Shown here piece after piece: positions 15,321 to 23,180 of a stretch of 38,895 nucleotides of DNA. The translations under genes and the position numbers were made by a program. Location of the stretch: IMG/VR virus record IMGVR_UViG_3300027872_000015, positions 1 to 38,895 of that record. One strand, written 5' to 3'. Under the pieces are notes generated by a model. The model searched no databases. It saw nothing but the letters and a program-made list of their open reading frames with translations, and had not been told where the DNA came from. Source of the DNA: a virus. Position 1 is the stretch's first letter, and every line of letters begins with the position of its first letter.

Positions 15321-18052
15321 CAAGCAGCCTCACTCATATCTTTTTCTATCCAAGTCGTTGATGCCACTGTGGTTTTTTCAACCCACGTTTCAGCAGATGC
15401 ATCGATCTTGGCCGTCCATAATGTGTCAGATGTTTCATCACGGATTTTCCAAATCGGCTGCACAAGGCTAATAACATTGGATGTTCCAACAGACGTAGCC
15501 AAACTGCCACTGGAAGCAGAGGCGGTAGCAACACCTGTAGACGAACCAACTGAACCGGGTTCGGATAGGGCCTGAACTACCGATATGCCAACAGAAGAGC
15601 CGGTAGAGCCGGAGATAGCAGTAACTTGGCTCGATCCTACCGCCGACGCCGTTGAGCCAGCTAGACCGGTTACTGTGGAAGAGCCTGCCGATTGCGGTTT
15701 ATCCGCTGCTTTGGAGACAAAAGCAGCATATGGCTCGGCCATTGTGCCGAATCGTGAAAGGCGAGTGCCCGCAACAAATGGATGCGATGTCGGTCTATGC
15801 CCCGCTGCCGTTGCAACACCGGCAGCCGAACCAACGCCTAAAAGGTTCGCAGATGTTCGACCATCAACTACCGCCAACCCAGCCGATGTTGCCGGTGAGG
15901 CCGAATAAGCTTGCACCGTGGACGTACCGGCAGAGGCACCGACCGACGGCGACCAACCATCAACGGTTGCGACACCGCTTGTGGCAGCAATTGATGCTGA
16001 AAATCCTTGTGCGGTCGAGGTACCGGTAATGGTGCCTGTCGAGCCGGTGATTTTTGCCACAAACCCGGCATAGGGTCGGGCACCAATGCACATCAATGAT
16101 AGGCGAGTCCCATCAATAAATACATGGCCTGTCGGTATGCCTGTAGCAACGCTAATGCCCGCTGATACACCAACCGAACCAGAAAAACCTGCAACAGTGG
16201 ACGTACCAGAAGAAGAACCAGTGCCTTCCGTCACACTTCCAAGTTCCGGTAAGCCTGATACAGTTGACGTGCCGGTACTAGAACCAGTCGAACCGGAGAA
16301 ACCCGCTACAGCCACTAGGCCGGCAACGGAGGCAATGAAGCCACTCTTGCCGGATACCGTAGAAGTTCCAACGGATAACGCCAGTGACCCGGATTCGGCT
16401 GAAGCCGTTGCTGTACCGGATGCCGAGGCTCCCGATCCAGATTCACCAGAAACCGTTGCAACACCGGCAGATAATGCTGGCGAACCAGAGAGGCCCTGTG
16501 CCGTACTTGTGCCAGCGGCAGAGCCGGCAGTTGCCGTTACCGCTGTAGCGGTCGCTGTGCCGACAGATGTGCCATAGGCACCACTAAAACTAACAGCAAT
16601 ACCAGAACCATCCAATACGGCAGACGACCCGGAGAAACCAACAACAGTGGACAGTCCAACCGATGAACCGACATTTTCTTCAACAAGCGATATACCACTT
16701 ACAACCGCCACACCGGCAGATGCACCGAGTGAACCGGAAAGACCCGTGACCGTAGACGTACCGGCAGAAGCACCAGTGGTGAGCGTTATTGCCGTGACCG
16801 TAGACGTTCCAGCAGAGACACCGATAGAACCGCTAGATGCCGCAGCTACAGCCGTACCGGCAGAAGATGCTGGCGAGCCGGAAAAGGCTTGCACCGTTGA
16901 CGTGCCAACGGAACTGGCTGGCGAACCAGATTGACCAGCAACCGCACTGATACCGGTAGACGAAGCAGAAGAGCCTGATATCGCTACAGCCGTGCTGCTG
17001 CCGGCGATGGTACCTGCTGGAGCGCCAGCCTTTGCCACAAACCCGGCGTAAGGACGAGCACCAATGCACATCAATGATAGGCGAGTCCCATCAATAAATG
17101 TACGGCCCGTGCTACCTGTTGCCGTAGCCACGCCGGAAGAAGAACCTAATGATCCACTAAACGCAGAAGCCGTGGATATTCCAGCAGATGCCGCAGGTGA
17201 ACCGGATATACCTGCCACCGTCGATGTGCCAGCAGATACGCCAGTGGTGAGCGTGATCGTTGTAACAGTCGCAACACCAACAGATGTACCCAGACTACCG
17301 GATAAGCCCGTAACAGTGGACGTACCAACGGAAGAACCAATCGTCAGTGTTACGGCTGTAACAGTAGATGTACCAACAGAAACAGCAAGGGAACCAGACG
17401 AAGCCGCTACCGTAGCGACACCTTGTGACGACGCATCAGAACCAGAGATACCGGCTACAGTGGATGTACCAGTAGAAGATGCCGGAGAACCAGAAAAACC
17501 AGATACAGTGGATATACCGGCAGAAGCACCGGTTCCTTCTCCTACAGGAGTAGGTGCATCCGGTATGACCAGATCAGTGATCGTGTTGTTAGTGCGGATT
17601 GTGAGGGTTTGGCTTGGGTCTACATGGCCGCCTGCATTATTGGCAAAGACCACAACCTGATAACGATCAGCAATCGGTGGGTCCCAAGTCGCGTTCGCTG
17701 TCTTGGTGCCAGTGCCGGTAAAATCCGCCTCGGCCATATTGGCACTGCCTTGAGACGTACAACCAGAATTAAGGGCGTGGAATACTACCCTGACTTCGAT
17801 GTTGGACTCAGAAACCGAAACATCCAATCGGGCAGTAAATACCGAACTTGCTGCTAAATTCTCGCCACCGCCCGGATCACCCGCCGCCATCGTGAACGAG
17901 AAACAATTTCGGTTCATCGTCTGCGTTGGGATGGAAACGGTTACAGTCTCACCACCGCCAGTCTGAGAACTCAGTAGCGGTTTGTTGGCGTCGTTTGACG
18001 GTGTGCAATCAGAGTCGGATTGGTCGGCCCGTGCAAATACTTGACGGGTCAT
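15320..18052 (-). CDS. 910-residue repeat-built fibre/adhesin
   Basis: The N-terminal domain (about 1-170) is beta-rich (ETVTVSIPTQTMNRNCFSF). Residues about 178-870 are roughly 36 imperfect copies of a 16-residue unit such as GTSTVAGISGSDASSQ, alternating with GVATV and GISTV variants. They are interrupted three times by a linker with the core DGTRLSLMCIGARPYAGFVA (third copy diverged: AGTRLSRFGTMAEPYAAFV). The C-terminal 55 residues hold repeated Trp (WKI, LWTAK, TWVEK, TWIEK). The regular repeat suggests a beta-solenoid shaft. It starts at a TAATG overlap and ends in TGATG. I know no named family. Long plus-strand frames over this region are an effect of the repeat composition. Confidence 0.85.
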   Translation of the reverse strand: MTRQVFARADQSDSDCTPSNDANKPLLSSQTGGGETVTVSIPTQTMNRNCFSFTMAAGDPGGGENLAASSVFTARLDVSVSESNIEVRVVFHALNSGCTSQGSANMAEADFTGTGTKTANATWDPPIADRYQVVVFANNAGGHVDPSQTLTIRTNNTITDLVIPDAPTPVGEGTGASAGISTVSGFSGSPASSTGTSTVAGISGSDASSQGVATVAASSGSLAVSVGTSTVTAVTLTIGSSVGTSTVTGLSGSLGTSVGVATVTTITLTTGVSAGTSTVAGISGSPAASAGISTASAFSGSLGSSSGVATATGSTGRTFIDGTRLSLMCIGARPYAGFVAKAGAPAGTIAGSSTAVAISGSSASSTGISAVAGQSGSPASSVGTSTVQAFSGSPASSAGTAVAAASSGSIGVSAGTSTVTAITLTTGASAGTSTVTGLSGSLGASAGVAVVSGISLVEENVGSSVGLSTVVGFSGSSAVLDGSGIAVSFSGAYGTSVGTATATAVTATAGSAAGTSTAQGLSGSPALSAGVATVSGESGSGASASGTATASAESGSLALSVGTSTVSGKSGFIASVAGLVAVAGFSGSTGSSTGTSTVSGLPELGSVTEGTGSSSGTSTVAGFSGSVGVSAGISVATGIPTGHVFIDGTRLSLMCIGARPYAGFVAKITGSTGTITGTSTAQGFSASIAATSGVATVDGWSPSVGASAGTSTVQAYSASPATSAGLAVVDGRTSANLLGVGSAAGVATAAGHRPTSHPFVAGTRLSRFGTMAEPYAAFVSKAADKPQSAGSSTVTGLAGSTASAVGSSQVTAISGSTGSSVGISVVQALSEPGSVGSSTGVATASASSGSLATSVGTSNVISLVQPIWKIRDETSDTLWTAKIDASAETWVEKTTVASTTWIEKDMSEAA
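16080..16121 (-). repeat. Exact 42-base repeat, copy 1 (linker of repeat fibre)
   Basis: These 42 bases are identical to 17058-17099. They encode most of the FIDGTRLSLMCIGA linker in the fibre. Flanking sequence on both sides is diverged, so the identity over this stretch stands out and suggests gene conversion, recent duplication or tight constraint. Confidence 0.9.
17058..17099 (-). repeat. Exact 42-base repeat, copy 2 (linker of repeat fibre)
   Basis: This is the second exact copy of the linker-coding segment at 16080-16121. A third, strongly diverged linker copy lies near 15720-15785. Confidence 0.9.
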
Positions 18053-18453
18053 TATTCACAATCCTTGCAGCGCTTTACCTTGACGCGCTCTACCTTTCGT
18101 AGATCATTCGTGTTGACGTTCATGATCAGGCCGAACTTCACGGCATCCTCCTGAGAAACCGTTTCTCCATGCCGGACAATGGCACGTTCCGGTAGTTCAA
18201 AAGGCTTCGGGTCGCCAGAACATCCTCCAACACCCGGTCGAATTATGAATTCCATGAAGGGAACGCACCCGCCAAAAAGCCAGCCGTCCTCGACTTCGTA
18301 GAGGTAGTAGATGTCCTTGTATGTGAATTTTAGAACGTAACCCAAATCGTCGGTGACGATCATCCGAATGATGCCCTTGTCCGGCGATTTATGGGCGTCT
18401 TCAGGTACATCTTCCCATTCGGTAAAGTCGGTGTATTGGAATTTGACTTTCAT
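18052..18453 (-). CDS. Hypothetical phage protein
   Basis: This 133-residue acidic protein is rich in aromatic residues (FTEWEDVPEDAHKSPDKGII; YKDIYYLYEVEDGWLFGG). It contains a Cys-bearing loop (PGVGGCSGDP) and ends in RVKVKRCKDCE, a possible CxxC metal or redox site. Its stop overlaps the start of the repeat fibre as TAATG, so the two are probably translated together. A fibre chaperone or assembly factor is plausible from that coupling, but I recognise no family. Confidence 0.8.
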   Translation of the reverse strand: MKVKFQYTDFTEWEDVPEDAHKSPDKGIIRMIVTDDLGYVLKFTYKDIYYLYEVEDGWLFGGCVPFMEFIIRPGVGGCSGDPKPFELPERAIVRHGETVSQEDAVKFGLIMNVNTNDLRKVERVKVKRCKDCE

Positions 18454-18472
18454 TTAGGTTGCCTCATCACCC

Positions 18473-19081
18473 CTAGCTGATGACAAAGGCATCGCCATTA
18501 GCCGGCGCTTCAGTCAACTCCGTCACTGTTACAGTTCTGCTTGCCCCATCATAGTCAGTTATGTCTGTAGACTGGAACATAAGATCACCACTAATAAATG
18601 TGATAATGCGACCATTAAAATGGTTATCCGTAACCTCTGAAGATGAAATGGCAAATGACGTAGGTGCTGCCGATGCATCATTAACTGTAGTGGATACCAA
18701 CCCAGTGACACCGGCTTCCAAATTATCAGCCGCAATTGTAGAACCACTTATCTTAGAAATATTGAGTGAATTGATAGTGAAATACCCAACAATCTCGCCC
18801 GCTACGTCCACAGAATCAACAATTCCTGTTGATACATAGATCGAGTAACCTTTTCCTATTTCATAGCCGTTGCCTGATGTTGCAACAATTGTCGCTTCAT
18901 TCAGACCAGGAACAGATGCTCGATCAACATTGAGACTTACTCCAGCAGTTATTGGTGTATTGTTGTTCTCTTCCAAAACACTTAATATTGGAGTTCCTAA
19001 AAGTGTTGTCGGGGCACCGGTTGTAAAGGATCGCGTTGTAAACCCATAATAGAAAGTGTCATCTAAAAATACGTCCCTCAT
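18473..19081 (-). CDS. Beta-domain adhesion-region protein (shares C-terminal domain with 20187-20879)
   Basis: This 202-residue protein starts in an ATGA overlap. The N-terminal half (FLDDTFYYGFTTRSFTTGAP; ATIVATSGNGYEIGKGYSIY) is a beta-sandwich I have seen in many phage structural proteins. The C-terminal 90 residues match the protein at 20187-20879 closely: ADNLEAGVTGLVSTTVNDAS versus ADNLEEGATALVATSVNDAS, then NGRIITF, SGDL, QSTDITDY, and a shared TVTVT-LTEAPAN ending with FVIS. It is likely a baseplate or fibre-adaptor protein; the exact role is unknown. Confidence 0.83.
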   Translation of the reverse strand: MRDVFLDDTFYYGFTTRSFTTGAPTTLLGTPILSVLEENNNTPITAGVSLNVDRASVPGLNEATIVATSGNGYEIGKGYSIYVSTGIVDSVDVAGEIVGYFTINSLNISKISGSTIAADNLEAGVTGLVSTTVNDASAAPTSFAISSSEVTDNHFNGRIITFISGDLMFQSTDITDYDGASRTVTVTELTEAPANGDAFVIS

Positions 19082-20184
19082 CCTACCAATCCTCCATGTG
19101 GCCCAGCCAGACCGCCGGGACCAGCACTACCACCGGGACCAGCACTGCCACCGGTGCTTCTGACAACGATGGGTGACTTCCCCGCGAAAGAATCGAGCGC
19201 GTAAGGCTCTTTTGGAATGCTGCCCATAGAGCCGGGGCGAGTAAATATGCCAAAATTCCGCGTAAGCGGCAGCGGCGGCGGATCAATTCCCGAAGGGACG
19301 TAGTGGGGCAGGCCGTTCGGATAGGGGTCTGCGGGTAAGGGAACCCATCCAATTTCCAGTGTCGGGGTGGGCGCTCCCTGTACGCCGCGCTTTTGCAGGT
19401 GAATGTCTTTGTTGTTGGCGTTAACGCCGGTCCCGAATTCGACATTCCAATATTTAACAATGCCCTGTACGCCAACATGTGGCGCGCTGGGATTAACCTC
19501 GTTTGGCGCTTTGCCCCCAACAAGCCTGACACCAACACCACAATTTGTTATACGGCAGTTAATCAAAGTTAAAGTGACACCATACCAGACCTTTAACCCG
19601 GATTTCCAGCAATGAGAGATATCGCAATTGCGAATCATAATATTGGACTTAGTATCGAAACCTGTATCTTCCGCATTGCGAACAATAATATTTTCAAACA
19701 ACAGATTAGGTTCATCGGGATCATCGGGATTACCGTTGTTCCCCTCTAACGCAATACAATCGGCATTCTGGAAGCCGCCCTCGTATCTGTATGCACGCAC
19801 ATTTTCCATGGTTATGTTTGTTGCGGATACATTCGTAACATGCTGTTCTGAATAATCAAATCCATATTGCAACCCCATGGGGAAATTCCAGATTTTACTG
19901 AGTTGCCCATCTCCCCAGATGTTGTTGAGAAGCCCGCCATTTACACTTCTCATCCTCACAGCTTGTTTGTTCATATTTTTACCGTAGATGTTCTCTACAT
20001 TGAAATCATCTACATTCTCAATATGTATGCATTCTCCATTAAAGGCGAAACCTGGATTTGTTATTTGTTTGTTTGCGAAAACCATCCCGTCATGCTGGTG
20101 TCCAACAAATCTTCGCGGTTCGGAGTCAGCCAGAGGCAGAACCGAGTCATCAAATCCCGTATAAATAGGAGCGAGGTGTGTCAT
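19078..20184 (-). CDS. Parallel beta-helix tailspike-like protein
   Basis: The protein has 368 residues. Residues about 50-270 show the ladder of right-handed parallel beta-helices: IHIENVDDFNVENIYGKNM, NVSATNITMENVRAY, LFENIIVRNAED, NIMIRNCDISHC and LTLINCRITNCGVGVRLVGG, with stacked Asn and Ile. This is the pectate-lyase/tailspike fold used by phages to bind and sometimes cut surface polysaccharide. Candidate acidic residues are present but no catalytic pair can be assigned. The C-terminal end is Gly/Pro-rich with near repeats SAGPGGSAGPGGLAGPHGG. Both ends couple tightly to neighbours. Enzyme activity is unproven. Confidence 0.85.
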   Translation of the reverse strand: MTHLAPIYTGFDDSVLPLADSEPRRFVGHQHDGMVFANKQITNPGFAFNGECIHIENVDDFNVENIYGKNMNKQAVRMRSVNGGLLNNIWGDGQLSKIWNFPMGLQYGFDYSEQHVTNVSATNITMENVRAYRYEGGFQNADCIALEGNNGNPDDPDEPNLLFENIIVRNAEDTGFDTKSNIMIRNCDISHCWKSGLKVWYGVTLTLINCRITNCGVGVRLVGGKAPNEVNPSAPHVGVQGIVKYWNVEFGTGVNANNKDIHLQKRGVQGAPTPTLEIGWVPLPADPYPNGLPHYVPSGIDPPPLPLTRNFGIFTRPGSMGSIPKEPYALDSFAGKSPIVVRSTGGSAGPGGSAGPGGLAGPHGGLVG

Positions 20185-20186
20185 AG

Positions 20187-20879
20187 CTAACTAATAACGA
20201 ACGTGACGCTGTTGGCGGGTGCCTCAGTCAACTGCGTCACCGTCACCGTCTTCGAGGAACCCACGTAATCGGTAATGTCTGTCGATTGCCCTTTCAAATC
20301 ACCGGAAGTAAACGTGATGATGCGACCATTGTAATGATCGTCCGTTGTCTCAGTTAGCGCGGCAACAAACGCCGTGGTGCTTGCGGAAGCATCATTAACG
20401 CTTGTCGCTACAAGTGCGGTTGCACCTTCCTCCAAATTGTCCGCCGCCGTGGTGTCGCCTGAAATAGCCAGCATATTTGCATCGACGTGACTCGCAAGAG
20501 TGAAAGTAAGCCCGGCAGTACTCGCCAGGATCGATGCAATGTTTGCGTCTGGGGTTGAACCGGTAGCGTAGAGAAACTCGTAAGCATCCTCTTCCACCAC
20601 TTGGAATTCATGCCGGACGGGCAAGGCCGCAGCGGTGGCCGCAATCGTTACGACCAGCGTTCCGACCGTACCGGTATCGGTGCCGTCGAACTCGCAGTTG
20701 TAATAGCCATCCCCATCATGGATCGGCGTTGTCACATCGCTCTTGGCAACGAGCGGCTGGCCATTCTTGGACAATTTAACGGTAGGGCTTTCCCCCGTCT
20801 CGGCAGTGGCACCGTCAGTGATATCAACGAACGGGCCAATCAGTATGTCAACGACTGTCGATTGCTTGAGTATCATCAT
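20187..20879 (-). CDS. Beta-domain adhesion-region protein
   Basis: This 230-residue protein starts at the ATG overlapping the lectin-like gene by ATGA; a much longer reading from 21179 lies antisense-like over the lectin gene in another frame and is rejected. Residues 1-95 form a beta-sandwich (VVDILIGPFVDITDGATAE, then a GDGYYNCEFDGTDTGTVG core) similar to domains of phage baseplate proteins. A helical connector follows, then the C-terminal domain shared with 18473-19081 (NGRIITFTSGDLKGQSTDIT). The pair may be baseplate or fibre-attachment paralogues. Confidence 0.82.
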   Translation of the reverse strand: MMILKQSTVVDILIGPFVDITDGATAETGESPTVKLSKNGQPLVAKSDVTTPIHDGDGYYNCEFDGTDTGTVGTLVVTIAATAAALPVRHEFQVVEEDAYEFLYATGSTPDANIASILASTAGLTFTLASHVDANMLAISGDTTAADNLEEGATALVATSVNDASASTTAFVAALTETTDDHYNGRIITFTSGDLKGQSTDITDYVGSSKTVTVTQLTEAPANSVTFVIS

Positions 20880-21625
20880 GCTGCTCTGTTGTGGTGTCTG
20901 TTGTGATAAAGGAATAGCGGTGCCGTACCGCCAGCCGCGCCGGTGCCGGACCTGACCATGCCCACGGCCCCAATTGGTAATAGTGGAGATTGAGCCGCAG
21001 TCACGGTTCCGGTTTCCGTAAGCGTTAATGAGCCAATAGTCGGAGACTCGTCCCCGGTGCCGTGTAGATCGCCCCAGAAATTGATAATGCTTTCCGGGCG
21101 GACTGAATACGGATGAGCGCCATTGCTGAGACTCACGATTTCCGCATCGGTAAGCTTTACGTCCCAGATGCACGGCCACGATATATTGCCGTCATACGCA
21201 TTGGAATTAGCAGGTACGCTATTGTTTTTGATACCAACCGCAAAGCTGTCAGGCGCATTTGAAAAGGTTGTCTTTGTATCGGTCTGCTCTGCTGACGCCG
21301 TACCATTTAACCAGCCTTGGTGCGACGGTGAATTCGTATATGTGCCTGCAACATGATTCCACACACCATTGGTTGCGCCCGCTATCGATGCCGACACTGT
21401 GGCTTGGTTTCCCGCATCAGCCGTATTTATTTTGTTTAGATTGTTAGCGTCCTGGTATATCCAAAACCCATCGTTACTGGTAGCCGTTGACATGATACTC
21501 ATCACTATCCCTTCTTTGGAAATCCGTGGCTTGATCCAAGCGGCAAAAGTCACGGGATAGGATGTCGTCGGCGCTGAAGATGTCGTTAACCTATTGACCG
21601 CCAGATGATCAAATACTCTAGCCAT
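20876..21625 (-). CDS. LamG / concanavalin A-like lectin-fold protein
   Basis: This 249-residue protein starts in a TGATG overlap. The pattern PVTFAAWIKPRISKEGIVMS, VWNHVAGTYTNSPSHQGWLN, FAVGIKNNS and ISWPCIWDVKLTDAEIVSLS is a textbook LamG-type jelly-roll, whose usual job is carbohydrate or protein binding. The last 40 residues (after about 210) are low-complexity and end in an Asn/His/Arg-rich tail. In this block it probably binds the host surface. No enzyme motif is seen. Confidence 0.88.
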   Translation of the reverse strand: MARVFDHLAVNRLTTSSAPTTSYPVTFAAWIKPRISKEGIVMSIMSTATSNDGFWIYQDANNLNKINTADAGNQATVSASIAGATNGVWNHVAGTYTNSPSHQGWLNGTASAEQTDTKTTFSNAPDSFAVGIKNNSVPANSNAYDGNISWPCIWDVKLTDAEIVSLSNGAHPYSVRPESIINFWGDLHGTGDESPTIGSLTLTETGTVTAAQSPLLPIGAVGMVRSGTGAAGGTAPLFLYHNRHHNRAA

Positions 21626-22128
21626 CAGGTTGTCGTGTATTCAAGAGACATACCCCAGAGCCATGCGTCTTCAGGCAGATCATCCGTGGCGTCCGTGTAA
21701 TCACGGAGTAACTGGATCGTGACATAATCGTTGGCCGCAAGATTGTCATTGTTCGTGAGCGTCAAACTGACCTCCTGTATACGTTTAGCGGTTGTCCCCA
21801 GAATATCATCAGCAACGACATTCTCCGCAGCAAAATCCTCCGCATCGGCAGCACCATCGGTATTAGCCGTCAATGCCATCACAAAGACCGACCACTGGCA
21901 TGTGTGGCTGGTTGTAGTAGAGGATGAACCCGACCATTGTATCTTCGCCACGGGGGCGCTGGAGTAGTTTTCCGGCATCCGAAACGACCAGACACAACCC
22001 TCGATATTCGATCCATCGTCAAACGTTAGGTAGGGTCTGCTGTCTGTTGCCGTGAAGGCTAAACCGGGCGGATTTGTCGGATCGCTTACTGCCGCCAAAA
22101 TCGGAAGCAGAATAGTTCCTGTTGCCAT
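21625..22128 (-). CDS. Receptor-binding-like beta protein, duplicate copy B
   Basis: This 167-residue protein is the second of a tandem pair. It is closely related to 22174-22677 along its whole length: both begin MATGTILLP, share WSFRMPENY/WTFRMPENY, KIQWSGSSSTT, DDILGTTAKRIQE and end DLPEDAWLWGMSLEYTTT / DLPEDAWLWAMSIEYTTT. It has a GGAG site before the ATG and follows a terminator hairpin. A similar pattern closes the tail fibre at 12995-14584, so it is probably a stand-alone receptor-binding or cap domain. Confidence 0.88.
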   Translation of the reverse strand: MATGTILLPILAAVSDPTNPPGLAFTATDSRPYLTFDDGSNIEGCVWSFRMPENYSSAPVAKIQWSGSSSTTTSHTCQWSVFVMALTANTDGAADAEDFAAENVVADDILGTTAKRIQEVSLTLTNNDNLAANDYVTIQLLRDYTDATDDLPEDAWLWGMSLEYTTT

Positions 22129-22142
22129 TCTATGGCTCCATT

Positions 22143-22164
22143 AAAAAACCCGCCGAAGCGGGTT
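22143..22164 (-). terminator. Intrinsic terminator ahead of duplicate copy B
   Basis: On the minus strand AACCCGC-TTCG-GCGGGTT continues into TTTT. It differs from 22692-22713 by one loop base, so it was probably copied with the gene. Confidence 0.86.
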
Positions 22165-22173
22165 GGATTTCAG

Positions 22174-22677
22174 TCAGGTCGTGGTGTACTCAATAGACAT
22201 GGCCCAGAGCCACGCATCTTCCGGCAAGTCATCGTTAGCGTGAGCAGAATCACGACGCAACAAGATTGACACGTTATCGTCTGCCGCAGCGCTATCGTTA
22301 TTTGTAAGCGTAACACTTATTTCCTGGATGCGCTTGGCGGTTGTTCCTAAAATGTCATCAGTAACGATATTCCCATTATCGAAAGAAGTGCTGTCTGCTG
22401 CACCATCGACGTTAGGCGTCAATGCCAGCACATTAACGGTCCACTGGCATGTATGGGTGACTGTAGTGGATGAACTGCCGGACCATTGGATTTTCGCCAC
22501 AGGTCCGCTGGCATAGTTTTCCGGCATTCGAAACGTCCACACACAACCCTCTAATGCACCCGCACCATCAAATATCAAATATGGCCGCTTGTTCGTTGCC
22601 GTGAACCCTACCCCCACCGGGGCAGCCTCTATGCCTACTGCTCCCAAAACCGGAAGCAGAATAGTTCCTGTTGCCAT
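22174..22677 (-). CDS. Receptor-binding-like beta protein, duplicate copy A
   Basis: This 167-residue protein is the first of the tandem pair. It is an all-beta fold with conserved Trp and acid positions. The divergence from copy B is concentrated in loops near residues 15-25 (IEAAPVGVG versus SDPTNPPGL) and 85-110. The ATG follows GGAGCCACAG, directly downstream of an intrinsic terminator. No known enzyme motif is present. Function as a receptor-binding or fibre-tip subunit is inferred from similarity to the fibre C-terminus. Confidence 0.88.
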   Translation of the reverse strand: MATGTILLPVLGAVGIEAAPVGVGFTATNKRPYLIFDGAGALEGCVWTFRMPENYASGPVAKIQWSGSSSTTVTHTCQWTVNVLALTPNVDGAADSTSFDNGNIVTDDILGTTAKRIQEISVTLTNNDSAAADDNVSILLRRDSAHANDDLPEDAWLWAMSIEYTTT

Positions 22678-22691
22678 TCTGTGGCTCCATT

Positions 22692-22713
22692 AAAAAACCC
22701 GCCAAAGCGGGTT
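22692..22713 (-). terminator. Intrinsic terminator ahead of duplicate copy A
   Basis: On the minus strand AACCCGC-TTTG-GCGGGTT continues into TTTT. It lies just ahead of the GGAG site of 22174-22677 and is nearly identical to the hairpin at 22143-22164. Confidence 0.85.
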
Positions 22714-22740
22714 GGGTTCCATTCAAAACGCTGGTCCGTA

Positions 22741-23169
22741 TTAGTCTTCCGTAATGTTCGTACCGGTAACGAGCGTCGGTGCTCCGCCTGTAGTGATGGT
22801 GATCGGTGGAGAGATGGCACCTGAATAATACAGGGCTGTCGCACCAGTGGTGGATACACCAATACCAAAGAACGTGATGGTGCCGGAGCCTGAAGTCGGT
22901 GTTACCCCAGCAATGTTTGCCTGCGGATAGCACGTATTACCAGTCACCTTCCAACCAGTCGTGGTACGGCCAACCGTTACGCGGGCATAAGCACCATAAG
23001 TGGTTTCACTGGTAGACTGCGTTCCAGCCTCACCGGGATCAGCGGTATGAAACGAAACATACAGATTGGTCGCAGGCGTAGTAACCTGATCTTCCGAAAT
23101 CTGCGCTATCGACGTGGCGGTGAACAACATTCCAAGAACACTGTTCTCATAGACATTTGTTTTCGACAT
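22741..23169 (-). CDS. Phage tail-fibre-family protein
   Basis: The protein has 142 residues. The pattern NLYVSFHTADPGEAGTQSTS, TYGAYARVTVGRTTTGWKVT, TITFFGIGV, LYYSGAI and a final TGTNITED is a small beta-sandwich I recognise from many phages, where it is labelled tail fibre. It lies directly after the methyltransferase-fusion gene and before the tandem duplicated proteins, and a terminator follows it. It probably forms part of the fibre or its adaptor. Confidence 0.86.
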   Translation of the reverse strand: MSKTNVYENSVLGMLFTATSIAQISEDQVTTPATNLYVSFHTADPGEAGTQSTSETTYGAYARVTVGRTTTGWKVTGNTCYPQANIAGVTPTSGSGTITFFGIGVSTTGATALYYSGAISPPITITTGGAPTLVTGTNITED

Positions 23170-23180
23170 GATTCATCCTT

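Larger units (their letters stand above)
15487..17521 (-). repeat. Tandem 48-base minisatellite encoding 16-residue repeats
   Basis: About 36 degenerate copies of a 48-base unit lie in frame within the fibre gene. Many units begin with codons for Gly-Thr-Ser-Thr-Val. Copies differ by many substitutions, so the array is old or diversified rather than freshly expanded. Confidence 0.85.
21625..22713 (-). repeat. Tandem duplication of terminator + ribosome site + gene
   Basis: Two units (21625-22164 and 22174-22713) each hold a hairpin, an almost identical leader with GGAGCCA(C/T)AGAATGGCAACAGG, and a 167-codon gene. Protein ends are conserved and internal loops have diverged. Confidence 0.85.

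Noticed and set aside
15487-17521. CRISPR array
   Set aside because: The repeats are contiguous, degenerate and in frame with coding; there are no unique spacers or conserved palindromic repeats.
16086-17660. Long plus-strand frames (16086-16577 and 17064-17660) rich in VDVPxEEP repeats
   Set aside because: They are antisense to the repeat fibre; the Pro/Glu/Val pattern is the complement of the GTSTV-SGS codons. No ribosome site or promoter, and all neighbours read minus.
15320-18052. Diversity-generating retroelement target
   Set aside because: No reverse transcriptase, template repeat or adenine-biased variable copy was found in the window.
20880-21179. Upstream extension of the 230-residue gene to 21179
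   Set aside because: The added 100 residues are His/Arg/Trp-rich nonsense in a second frame of the LamG gene; the ATGA start at 20879 explains the gene.
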